Positions 29,288-37,050 of a stretch of DNA of 64,000 nucleotides are shown one piece after another. The notes beneath the pieces are model-generated. The model worked only from the letters and a program-made list of their open reading frames with translations, did no database searches and was not told the DNA's origin. The translations under genes and the position numbers were made by a program. The stretch comes from Micavibrio sp. UBA1850. Its GTDB lineage: Bacteria; Pseudomonadota; Alphaproteobacteria; Micavibrionales; Micavibrionaceae. Where the stretch lies: positions 1-64,000 of the forward strand of contig DDIM01000015.1 in the NCBI GenBank assembly GCA_002338525.1, given 5' to 3'. How positions within the stretch are numbered: position 1 is the stretch's first letter; each line of letters starts with the position of its first letter.

Positions 29288-32266
29288 CTACCGCTCAAGG
29301 CGAACCCTAAGCCTTCGAGCACGTTCACGAAAAGCGATATCACCGCCCTCAAGAATATCACATACAGCTTTTCGAATTGTAGCATTCTCTAAACCACCTG
29401 CCATATAGCTGATAGGTGGAAGACCGCCTGCGGGATGTGGTCCTGCCTCTGCAACGATAATTTGATCGGCATCCGTGTTTATAACAAGGTTAGCATTGTG
29501 CGTGACCATAATGATTTGGCGTTTTGTCTTAGCCTCAATAAAGAGCGATACTAATTCATCAAACACAGACTTTGGATCAAGATTTTCTTCTGGCTGGTCT
29601 ATAATTAGCGGGCGATCATCCTTGTCATCGAGCGCAAGATAGAGCAACAACAATACAATACCTCGCGTTCCAGGCGAGAGTTTTCGGATGTCCACACCAT
29701 CATAAGAAATTTGATAGCCGACCCTAATATGTTCAGTGCTAAACAGCCATTGTGCAAACTTTTGCAGCCAAGCACGATACTCAACTTGTTGTGTCGGAGC
29801 ATACGGTGCGTGCGTAAGCATATTTTGTATATGCTCGTCCATAAACGCTTTCATCGCCATTTGCACTTCAGTGGCTGAACCATTCTCCCATGCAGATTTT
29901 AGAGCTTCTGTAGCAGCTTTAATTAGAGAGCCTCGCCCATAGAACGGCCCTGCCTTTCTTCTATCAAGAAGTTCTTCCTCAGCAAAAGAACCCCAGACCT
30001 CAAGGTCAGCAACCCTATGGACTGAGAAACCAAGCTTTTTCAGTGTACCTGACGCCATCGCAAGGCGAGTCATTAGTGGAGCATATAGGGCAGCAAGCGC
30101 ATTTTGTTCGCTAGTAATCGCTTGAAAAACCCGTCCATAGGCATCATCGCGCTTGTCCTGAAGGATCTTTCGACGGTACGCAGCACCTTGTGCATCAATA
30201 AGCCGAAGCTCAAGAACTTGTAGTGCAGAATTTTCCTGTGCAATACGGCTGGTTAAAGCAGCGTATTGATCGCGCACCAGCTTGTCCGCACTGAATAAAG
30301 CTTCGAGACGTGTCATTTCAGTCAAAATAGGGGCAAGTGGAGAGGCATCAAGATCGGCATCGTCGGCAATTACCGGAACATTTGGATCAGCCGTAGACGG
30401 AGAGATACCATTAAGCTTAACTAGCTCTTGGTCTACCCATAAGATATAGCCCCCAAGGCTCTTTTCGACGTCCCCCTTATATATTAACAAAAACTCATCC
30501 CACTGCTGGTCATTCAAACCACTGTTTGCATGGCGGGCTTGAGCTTGGCGCAGCAGTTCAGATGCGCCTGTGGCGCGCATGCTTTTAACTTCATCTTGGA
30601 GGACCTCAAAAGTTCGACGCTGATTTCCTAATGCTTGAATTTTACCCCTCAACTTCTGAGCTGCCTCACTTAGCTGAGTATGACGAATTATCTGCTCTTT
30701 AGTTCCCTTGACAACCAATTTAGTAAGATCAGCGTTGTAACCTATAATTAACTTCTTTTTCTGAGCAACTTGTGCTGTAAGCGTTGTAACAAGGCTTTCT
30801 TTTTCCAGTTCGGTGCTAATATGCTCGGAAAGGTCAGAGATTGCTTTTGCTTCACGCTCGCGAGATTGCTGAAATCTTGCAATATTTTGGTCTCGTAATT
30901 CCGCAAAGTCGATTGCTCCATTGCATTCATCTTGCGAATGCGCTTCAAAAATAACCCTTTCAATCTCTGCAACAAGCCCATCCGACGCGCCTTTTTCTGA
31001 ACAGAGCTCTTCAACGAACTGTTGAGAAAGATAACGAGCCCTTGGAAAAGACATGTGGCTGTTTGCATCACTTCCATCTAGTGAGCGGGTGACGTTCTCA
31101 CCGCCACCCCAAGCAAGGGTGCTTGTTGCACTGCCGATCAGACTTCGAGCTCGTGCAAGAAATGAGGGGCTAACGTTTTCATCTGCCTTCCATCCAGAAG
31201 GTGCGATTGCATCGCAAGCCGCTGCAATTGCATCAGCTAATGCGGTCTTGCCTGAGCCACGTGCACCAATAATTGCTACAAGACCGGGATTAAGTGGAAT
31301 ATCGGGTGTAATCGCCCAGTCTGCGTTATCTATTTTGACATTTGAAACAATTTGCGAAGGCATTGCCGATTGAGGCGGCAACTCGCCTGCGTAAGCGCGT
31401 CCTTCAGGGTCAATGCATGCTTGACGAAGAGCATCAAACTCCAGCCCTCCTTTGACCCACGAGAAACGATCTCCAAACGGTGATGCAACATCATCTAGCT
31501 TGTGCGCGTCGCTTCCATGCAGGCAGGGTTTCAATCCACTGTAACGGGCGCGAATTTCATCGGGACCAAGATCTCTCTGCCCCAACCAAAACTCACGTTG
31601 TGCCGGGCTACTAGCAAAGATAACATGAGCAAAGCTCTCAATCTCGCGCCGTATCGTTTGGTCTGCCGCCTCACGCACTCCAGAAGTGCCATCCGTTGCG
31701 CCTCCAGCTACCGCTATCAAAATGTTTTGCTTCGCCCATCTGCTTTCGGAAAACACATCGCGCAGCTTTTGGAAGTTGACCTTAAACTGGTTAGCTCCAT
31801 AGGTGAGCGCGGCTTGGTCATCGATAATAGCCGGATCAGCCTTTTTGCCCAAACGTATAAGGTCCGCTCGCGTACAATCGAAACGATCCTGCATAACATT
31901 GAATTGCAGCCGTGACAGCAAGCGCTGTAGCTCTTCGACGTGCTGAGGATCTTCAGGACTAACAAATAGATGTAGATTTACAAAACCACCTTTAGACGTG
32001 GCCACATCAAGCCTTAGCTCAACATTTGGAAAAATTAGCTTGGCCGCTGGAAGTCTACCAGCAGCTTTATGCCGTAGCACTTCTTCGTATGTATCAGTTA
32101 CGTAATAATCAGTTACCGCGATAGCTTCTATGATAGGCGTGGCTTGCTCTAAAGCTGTTAAGTAATCACCCCATGCGTTCGGGCCACAGAACTGATTATT
32201 CATGATTGTGCCCGGGGCGTGGATATGCGGCTCCCAACGATGCCATTCCGATCCTCTACCAATCAT
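29288..32266 (-). CDS. PHP-domain plus SMC-like ATPase (Ppl/TrlF type), first gene of the operon
   Basis: A 992-residue protein. Residues 1-300 are a PHP-like metal phosphoesterase domain: WEPHIHAPGT with His14/His16, AVTDYY, FPNVELRLD and CLHGSDAH. A Walker A, GARGSGKTAL, at about 334-343 opens an SMC/RecF-like ATPase. Long coiled coils span about 440-720. The ABC signature-like KLSPGTRGIVLLLLYLAL (about 858) and Walker B RPLIIDQPEENLDP (about 880-893) follow, then an H-loop (MVTHNANLVIN). Single-gene anti-phage 'Ppl' systems (PHP plus ATPase) reported in the literature have this architecture, and TrlF-type annotations describe the same group. The gene looks richer in G+C than its operon partners. 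Confidence 0.85.
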   Translation of the reverse strand: MIGRGSEWHRWEPHIHAPGTIMNNQFCGPNAWGDYLTALEQATPIIEAIAVTDYYVTDTYEEVLRHKAAGRLPAAKLIFPNVELRLDVATSKGGFVNLHLFVSPEDPQHVEELQRLLSRLQFNVMQDRFDCTRADLIRLGKKADPAIIDDQAALTYGANQFKVNFQKLRDVFSESRWAKQNILIAVAGGATDGTSGVREAADQTIRREIESFAHVIFASSPAQREFWLGQRDLGPDEIRARYSGLKPCLHGSDAHKLDDVASPFGDRFSWVKGGLEFDALRQACIDPEGRAYAGELPPQSAMPSQIVSNVKIDNADWAITPDIPLNPGLVAIIGARGSGKTALADAIAAACDAIAPSGWKADENVSPSFLARARSLIGSATSTLAWGGGENVTRSLDGSDANSHMSFPRARYLSQQFVEELCSEKGASDGLVAEIERVIFEAHSQDECNGAIDFAELRDQNIARFQQSREREAKAISDLSEHISTELEKESLVTTLTAQVAQKKKLIIGYNADLTKLVVKGTKEQIIRHTQLSEAAQKLRGKIQALGNQRRTFEVLQDEVKSMRATGASELLRQAQARHANSGLNDQQWDEFLLIYKGDVEKSLGGYILWVDQELVKLNGISPSTADPNVPVIADDADLDASPLAPILTEMTRLEALFSADKLVRDQYAALTSRIAQENSALQVLELRLIDAQGAAYRRKILQDKRDDAYGRVFQAITSEQNALAALYAPLMTRLAMASGTLKKLGFSVHRVADLEVWGSFAEEELLDRRKAGPFYGRGSLIKAATEALKSAWENGSATEVQMAMKAFMDEHIQNMLTHAPYAPTQQVEYRAWLQKFAQWLFSTEHIRVGYQISYDGVDIRKLSPGTRGIVLLLLYLALDDKDDRPLIIDQPEENLDPKSVFDELVSLFIEAKTKRQIIMVTHNANLVINTDADQIIVAEAGPHPAGGLPPISYMAGGLENATIRKAVCDILEGGDIAFRERARRLRVRLER

Positions 32267-32289
32267 AACTTACCTTCCATTATTTTGAC

Positions 32290-32318
32290 TGCATATGCTT
32301 ACAAACTTTAATAGTCAA
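32290..32318 (-). promoter_or_regulatory. Candidate promoter of the five-gene operon
   Basis: On the minus strand, TTGACT (complement of 32313-32318) and TATGCA (complement of 32290-32295) are 17 bases apart, 24 bases ahead of the Ppl start. The −10 match is only fair. No other promoter is as well spaced. Confidence 0.4.
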
Positions 32319-32323
32319 ATTAA

Positions 32324-32348
32324 TTTGGCTACGAAGCTCGTAACCAAA
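32324..32348. promoter_or_regulatory. Operator-like dyad upstream of the operon promoter
   Basis: TTTGGCTACGA (32324-32334) and TCGTAACCAAA (32338-32348) form an inverted repeat with 10 of 11 positions paired and a three-base centre. It lies directly upstream of the candidate −35 box. A dimeric repressor or activator site is likely; no regulator gene is next to it. Confidence 0.45.
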
Positions 32349-32705
32349 CTAGCCTATTACAACATTGATTTCATAGTCAATTAATTTAGATTTGCACCGT
32401 TTGTACCTTTTCCCATGCCTTAAAAGGTCGTTTTTCTTCTGATCGCAACAATTCCTATATCAATATAGCTTGTACTTGGTGCCCTACTTGAGAGTGCTGG
32501 AGCGTTTATGTCCCCTCCGAGACGGCCATGATGTTACTTTCTTTACCTATATGGTCAGAGAGGTGGCGAAATGTAATAGCGCTTGCGCAAATACGAGGCG
32601 CCGAGCTTCTTATACTATCGCTTAATTCACACATTTATCACTATTCAGTTGATACCCATCCCTACTTCGAGCTAATGTGAAGTTGTGAGCGCATTTGTGC
32701 GTTCG
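32349..32705. other. Intergenic stretch with no gene recognised
   Basis: About 350 bp between the operon promoter and the structured RNA candidate. No frame with coding character. The 11-mer CGTTTATGTCC occurs here (about 32502-32512) and again in the RNA candidate (about 32768-32778), so part of this sequence may be related to it. A weak promoter-like pair, TTGATA and TAATGT, 18 bases apart, precedes the RNA (about 32649-32678). Confidence 0.4.
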
Positions 32706-32887
32706 CCGGGGCTTTATAACCTCGTACTAGGCGGCTGACATCAGCCGCAATGATGTCGCCTTTCGGTCGTTTATGTCCGGGAGGCGGCGATGTATGTCCA
32801 AGCCTCGCGGCCAAAGATCGTCGCGGCTGTCCTAGTACAGTTTATAAACTCCCGGTCACCAGAGTGCTTCGCTCTTGGTGACTTTTT
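32706..32887 (+). ncRNA. Candidate structured non-coding RNA ending in a terminator
   Basis: The left arm at 32706-32731 and the right arm at 32831-32855 can pair over about 22 of 25 positions. The pairing runs CCGGG..TTTATAA..GTACTAGG against CCTAGTAC..TTTATAA..CCCGG and encloses about 100 bases. Inside are a perfect hairpin (GCGGCTG/CAGCCGC, 32731-32748) and a competing one (GACATCA/TGATGTC, 32737-32757). The 3' end is a GC-rich hairpin (32855-32882) with five Ts. It is read towards the lipoprotein gene, so it could be a cis leader or a free RNA. I do not recognise a known class. Confidence 0.6.
32855..32887 (+). terminator. Terminator at the end of the RNA candidate
   Basis: GTCACC-AGAG pairs with CTCT-TGGTGAC (one bulged base) around the loop TGCTTCG, followed by TTTTT (32883-32887). 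The lipoprotein Shine-Dalgarno (AAGGGAG, 32896-32902) comes just after. Confidence 0.8.
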
Positions 32888-32907
32888 AATATAGAAGGGA
32901 GCGCACC

Positions 32908-33477
32908 ATGAAGAACACTACACTTACAATCCTATCAGCCGCTATGCTATCTGGGTGTGTAACACCGGCGCAATGGCAAGCCAACCATTACCATGATGAG
33001 TTCACGGAAACAAAAACTTGCCGCGTTGAAATGGGGAATTCGAACCAGCGTGAATTCGGGCGTGCGATGATGGGAACATATATCACTTACAACTTTTATG
33101 CTGAAAACCATGATGGTGAAGCTCGCGCAGGCATAAGAAGTGAGCCATCCATTCCCATTCACGGAGATGTTCAAATCAAGGTTGGGGAGACCTTGTATAC
33201 AATCACAGCAGACGACACACCTTTGGATGTAAAACCAGCAAATCCTCCATCCAGCAAAGACTATGCAGCGACACTGGACACAATACACAAACAAATCAGT
33301 CCTTACCGAGCCTATACCGGTAAGAAAGCAAAAGCGTTACTGCAAGATATTATTCAACAAACTGGTGAGGTTAAATTTAGAACCGTGGGTGTCAATGCGG
33401 CAACATCAGGGACAGGAAGATTCATTGTTGATGATCAGTTCATAGCATCGTTAAAAGAGTGCGGTCTTGCAGCATGA
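32908..33477 (+). CDS. Predicted lipoprotein, accessory region
   Basis: A 189-residue protein with a short N-terminal hydrophobic leader and a lipobox (AAMLSGC, Cys17). It is thus a likely membrane-anchored lipoprotein. The mature part is small and beta-rich with two later cysteines region-wise (TKTCRVEMG and ECGLAA). No family recognised. AAGGGAG at 32896-32902 supports ATG 32908. Its stop overlaps the ATG of the GIY-YIG gene (ATGA), so the two are co-translated. A structured RNA with a terminator lies immediately upstream. Confidence 0.65.
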   Translation: MKNTTLTILSAAMLSGCVTPAQWQANHYHDEFTETKTCRVEMGNSNQREFGRAMMGTYITYNFYAENHDGEARAGIRSEPSIPIHGDVQIKVGETLYTITADDTPLDVKPANPPSSKDYAATLDTIHKQISPYRAYTGKKAKALLQDIIQQTGEVKFRTVGVNAATSGTGRFIVDDQFIASLKECGLAA

Positions 33478-34280
33478 TTACACTTCAACAGATACTCAGA
33501 TCGCAATCATCAATACTCGACGATAAAAGAGTTAAACTCGTCCGTCATAAAGATAGCCGCATTGAATATAGAGACCTTCTGAAAAACAAAGACACACTTC
33601 TCGAATATCAAAAAGAGCAAGCCAAGCATGTTTTCAAAGATTGTGACTATATCGTTTCATTTGTTGGGATGGAGCGTAAGCAATCGGTTTTATTTGGTGT
33701 GTTTAAAGTTGCAGGGCATGTATTTAAGAACGGTCATTATTGCTATGATCTAGAGCAGATACATGAATTTGATGATCTTGCTGATCGGCTTGTGATTGAT
33801 TGGGGGCAAAACGCCATTGCTTGGCACCAATGGTACCACCTACAACAAAAGCGTGTCGTCCAACTTTTACCCTCTGGGTATGTTGGGGCATTTCCTGGAT
33901 TGCTAAATTTTGTACTTGAGTTTAACGAACTTAAAACACTCACCGATAATCCAGATGCCAATCATGAATGGAAAGATCACCTTTCTTCAATCAATGGTAT
34001 CTATATGATCTTGGACAATAAAACAGGTAGTCAGTATATCGGGTCCGCTAATGGGAAAGATGGCGTCTGGCAGCGATGGCGCGAGTATGCCTTGAACTAT
34101 ACAGGTGGAAATAAAGAGCTTATTGCTCTTTTAAAATCGGATCCGCAATATTATAGGCACTTCAAGTATTCAGTCCTTCAAACACTACCGAGCAACATCA
34201 CACAAAAAGAGATTGTTGCGATTGAAAACTTGTATAAAGAGAAACTTGGATCGAAGACCCATGGTTTGAACGCAAACTAG
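33474..34280 (+). CDS. GIY-YIG nuclease-domain protein
   Basis: A 268-residue protein. Its N-terminal 165 residues (YIVSFVGMERKQSVLFGVFKVAGHVF..., WHQWYHLQQKRVVQLLP) form an unassigned domain. The C-terminal 100 residues are a GIY-YIG nuclease (NGIYMILDNKTGSQYIGSANGKDGVWQRWREYA; later KEIVAIENLYKEKLGS with the metal-binding Glu). I start at ATG 33474, overlapping the lipoprotein stop; an upstream GTG at 33459 is inside that gene. GIY-YIG proteins of this layout occur in islands and may be restriction-like or homing enzymes. It is not embedded in an intron here as far as I can see. Confidence 0.75.
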   Translation: MITLQQILRSQSSILDDKRVKLVRHKDSRIEYRDLLKNKDTLLEYQKEQAKHVFKDCDYIVSFVGMERKQSVLFGVFKVAGHVFKNGHYCYDLEQIHEFDDLADRLVIDWGQNAIAWHQWYHLQQKRVVQLLPSGYVGAFPGLLNFVLEFNELKTLTDNPDANHEWKDHLSSINGIYMILDNKTGSQYIGSANGKDGVWQRWREYALNYTGGNKELIALLKSDPQYYRHFKYSVLQTLPSNITQKEIVAIENLYKEKLGSKTHGLNAN

Positions 34281-34493
34281 AAGGCGCTTATAGAGATCAA
34301 GCATATGCGCTCTCGCCCCCTATTGACATCTTCTGGATGAGGTTTTATAAGCAGAATTGCTTGGGAGCGCTTTCCCGAAAGGGGTTGAGACCTAATGCTG
34401 GTAGCAGTCCAGGACCAAGCCGGTGAGGGTCAACCGTGGAGACCTTCTTGATGCTAAAACGGCGCGTCTTTTATTAGGCCTAAACCAAGAGCA
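34281..34493 (+). ncRNA. Candidate structured leader RNA upstream of the methyltransferase gene
   Basis: Several stems can form: AAGCA/TGCTT (34349-34362), CCC-GAAA-GGG with a GNRA-type loop (34374-34383), TGCT/AGCA (34396-34406), and a longer-range GGTTGA (34383-34388) with TCAACC (34430-34435). The stretch is richer in G+C than its surroundings and carries no coding frame. It ends at an intrinsic terminator ahead of the methyltransferase. No known riboswitch was recognised, so the call rests on base pairing and position. Confidence 0.4.
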
Positions 34494-34540
34494 CCGACAT
34501 TAAACATTGAACGTAAACAATGTCAGATGTCGGTTTTTTT
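34494..34540 (+). terminator. Intrinsic terminator
   Basis: CCGACAT (34494-34500) pairs with ATGTCGG (34527-34533); an inner ACATTG/CAATGT extends the stem. Seven Ts follow. It separates the structured leader from the ParB-methyltransferase gene, so it may also act as an attenuator. Confidence 0.85.
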
Positions 34541-34599
34541 ATTAGGCTTTCCAACTTAAAAAAGATCGACACCTGACTCCGACTTAAAAGGAGACAGAC

Positions 34600-35904
34600 A
34601 TGTCGCAAAAGAAAAATGTCTTGCAGATAGACTATATCTGCCCCACTGCGCTAACAGACTATCAACGTCAGTTGCGCACCCCATCAAAGAAACAACTGAG
34701 CAAAACCAAACGCCTGATTGAAGAATGTGGCTTTATTGTTCCCGTTATCATCAGCAAGACAGACCAAGTAATTGTTGGTCAATATCTTGTCGATGCTGCG
34801 CGCGACATGAAGCTTGAAACCATTCCCGTCATCCGAGCTGATCACTTAGATGAAAAACAAGAGCGTGTCTTGCGCCTTGCGCATGACCGTATTTTGGAAG
34901 AAAGCGAATGGAACAAGGAAGCCTTGGCGTTAGAGTTTTCCGAGCTCAAAATCATGCTTCCCGATTTAACAATCACAGGGTTCGAGATAGAGGAAATTGA
35001 TCTCACGCTTGATCTTATCACTGATAGCAATCCTGTAGATGATATCCCAGAGATAGATGAAGACACACCGCCAATCACACAACTGGGTGATGTATGGACT
35101 CTAGGCGATCATATATTGGTCTGTGGTGATGCTCTAAAGCAGGAATACTATGAAACCATAATGCAAAAAGATAAAGCTGATATGGTCTTTACCGACCCTC
35201 CCTACAATGTGCCTGTCTCAGGACACATTTGTGGCAATGGTAAAATACGCCATGATGAATTTGCGATGGCTTCTGGTGAAATGTCAGAGGAAGAGTTTAT
35301 AGCGTTCAATAAAGACTATATGAAGCATCTCGCCCCATACAGCCGTGATGGATCTTTGCATTATATCTGCATGGATTGGCGCCATATACATGAGCTACTC
35401 AGTGCAGCCAAAGATCATTACACGGAACTCAAAAACATCTGCGTTTGGAATAAGAACAACGGAGGTATGGGCTCTTTCTACAGAAGTAAGCATGAGCTGA
35501 TTTCTGTTTTCAAACAGGGAACAGCCAAACACACCAACAATGTTGCCCTCGGCGTAAATGGACGCTACCGCACCAATGTGTGGGATTATCCCGGGGTCAA
35601 TACCTTTGGCACACAAAGTGATCTTGAGATGCACCCCACCGTAAAACCTGTGGCCATGATTGCCGATGCGATCAAAGACTGTACCAAGCGTGGACAGATC
35701 GTACTTGACCCCTTTGCAGGATCAGGATCAACGCTCATTGCCTGCGAGGAGACCGGACGCCATGCCCGCTGCATCGAGCTTGAACCCAAATACTGCGACG
35801 TCATCATACGCCGCTGGCAGGACCTCACTGGCGAGAACGCCATACACTTAGAAACCCAAGAAACCTTCGACAATACTCAAACAGATAAAGGAGAAAAATC
35901 ATGA
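34600..35904 (+). CDS. ParB-like plus DNA methyltransferase fusion (N4/N6 type)
   Basis: A 434-residue protein. Residues about 10-115 are ParB/Srx-like (VPVIISKTDQVIVGQYLVDAARDMKLETIPVIRAD). The C-terminal part is a beta-class adenine or N4-cytosine methyltransferase with catalytic DPPY near residue 199 (VFTDPPYNVPVSG) before the SAM-binding FAGSGST near 372. This fusion is common in alphaproteobacterial mobile elements and prophages, where it acts as an orphan methylase. No restriction enzyme is adjacent. GGAG precedes ATG 34600. It is the first of four genes running to the recombinase, with an ATGA overlap to the next. Confidence 0.9.
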   Translation: MSQKKNVLQIDYICPTALTDYQRQLRTPSKKQLSKTKRLIEECGFIVPVIISKTDQVIVGQYLVDAARDMKLETIPVIRADHLDEKQERVLRLAHDRILEESEWNKEALALEFSELKIMLPDLTITGFEIEEIDLTLDLITDSNPVDDIPEIDEDTPPITQLGDVWTLGDHILVCGDALKQEYYETIMQKDKADMVFTDPPYNVPVSGHICGNGKIRHDEFAMASGEMSEEEFIAFNKDYMKHLAPYSRDGSLHYICMDWRHIHELLSAAKDHYTELKNICVWNKNNGGMGSFYRSKHELISVFKQGTAKHTNNVALGVNGRYRTNVWDYPGVNTFGTQSDLEMHPTVKPVAMIADAIKDCTKRGQIVLDPFAGSGSTLIACEETGRHARCIELEPKYCDVIIRRWQDLTGENAIHLETQETFDNTQTDKGEKS

Positions 35905-36587
35905 GTGATGATGACAAAACCGGATACGGCAAGCCACCAAAGAAGCATCAATTCAAGCCTGGGCAATCAGGTAACCCCAAGGGACGCCCCAAGAAAGTAT
36001 CTAAATCATATTTATATGCAAGGATCTCAGAGGAGGCCTTTAGAAAGGCCATTTTGTCTCAACTCAACGAACCTATAACCATAAGTGAAAATGGTGAAAA
36101 TTATTCAATACCCAGAATTGATGCCGTTATAAAGACACTAACGAACAAAGCTCTTCAAGGCCACATACCTGCCATCAAAGAACTTCTAAAGTGGGCAGAT
36201 TCAACATCGAAAGGAGAAGACAAAATGATTATGAGTTTATTTGAGACAACATCTAATTTTGAAGAGCACAGAATAAAATCTATGGGAGCCCCTGGCTCTT
36301 TCCAGCATATTCACGAACGTTTAAACTATTTTATTAAAAAAATGCATTTAAGACGTCTGGATGGAGAAGATAAGGTGCCTTATGAGGAAGGTGAACCGAT
36401 TTTAGACGAGGATTGGAATTACTTCATGACTCAATACAATCAACTTAAAAAGGGTAATATAGAAGAGGTCAAATGGCCTCCATTATATCCAAGCGATATA
36501 ATGATTGCTAAGACCCGTAAAGAAATCAAAGCGGATATTGAGCAATCCTCTACAGAAGAGGATAAAAAAACTCAAAGCACCGAATAG
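35901..36587 (+). CDS. DUF5681-domain protein
   Basis: A 228-residue protein whose first 40 residues (GYGKPPKKHQFKPGQSGNPKGRPKK) are the signature of DUF5681, a basic segment typical of island and phage-linked proteins. The rest is helical and acidic towards the C-terminus. The ATG overlaps the methyltransferase stop by four bases (ATGA). Its role is unknown; a DNA-binding accessory function in the recombinase module is a guess. Confidence 0.75.
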   Translation: MSDDDKTGYGKPPKKHQFKPGQSGNPKGRPKKVSKSYLYARISEEAFRKAILSQLNEPITISENGENYSIPRIDAVIKTLTNKALQGHIPAIKELLKWADSTSKGEDKMIMSLFETTSNFEEHRIKSMGAPGSFQHIHERLNYFIKKMHLRRLDGEDKVPYEEGEPILDEDWNYFMTQYNQLKKGNIEEVKWPPLYPSDIMIAKTRKEIKADIEQSSTEEDKKTQSTE

Positions 36588-36616
36588 GACTGGACTTACC
36601 CCCTAAAGGAAGCGTG

Positions 36617-36643
36617 TATGGACCTCCAAGAAGGAGGCCCATA
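36617..36643 (+). promoter_or_regulatory. Hairpin covering the ribosome binding site of the DUF2924 gene
   Basis: TATGG-A-CCTCC (36617-36627) and GGAGG-C-CCATA (36633-36643) form an inverted repeat of ten pairs with one mismatch and a five-base loop. The right arm contains the Shine-Dalgarno GGAGG and reaches the A of the start codon at 36643. In the mRNA this would hide the translation start. Confidence 0.65.
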
Positions 36644-37050
36644 TGCAACAAGAAACAAGGCCAACCAAAGACCTAAGAGATGAGTGGTTCAAATTGTGGG
36701 GTATTCAACCCCACCGACGTATTGGTCGAAAAATGTTGGAACGTAGTATTGTATTTAAACGCAATGAAAAACACTTGGATCCATGCATCCAAAAGCGTCT
36801 TAACAGACTTGTTCAAAACTATAAGCGTAACCCAAAATACTTTGACGAAGCTCACGCTGCCTTAAAAATTGGAACAGCCGTTACTAAGAATTGGCATGGC
36901 GTCAATCATACAGTCACCCTCAAGGAAGGTGGATTTGAGTATCAAGGCATCTCATACACAAGCTTATCAAAAATCGCCTTTATCATTACAGGGACAAAGT
37001 GGAATGGCTGGCGCTTCTTTGGTCTTCGAAAGGCGGAGAGTAACTCATGA
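36643..37050 (+). CDS. DUF2924-domain protein, partner of the recombinase
   Basis: A 135-residue protein with the DUF2924 pattern (GTAVTKNWHGVNHTVTLKEGGFEYQGISYTSLSKIAFIITGTKWNGWRFFGL). The family is found almost always next to a large serine recombinase in alphaproteobacteria, and so it is here: its stop overlaps the recombinase ATG (ATGA). It probably assists recombination or directionality (inferred). Its start is covered by the hairpin described separately. Confidence 0.85.
   Translation: MQQETRPTKDLRDEWFKLWGIQPHRRIGRKMLERSIVFKRNEKHLDPCIQKRLNRLVQNYKRNPKYFDEAHAALKIGTAVTKNWHGVNHTVTLKEGGFEYQGISYTSLSKIAFIITGTKWNGWRFFGLRKAESNS

Noticed and set aside
32706..32887. Omega-RNA of an IscB-type system or a group I intron
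   Set aside because: No IscB/TnpB-like gene is adjacent, and the GIY-YIG protein is not inside an interrupted gene. The RNA stays unassigned.
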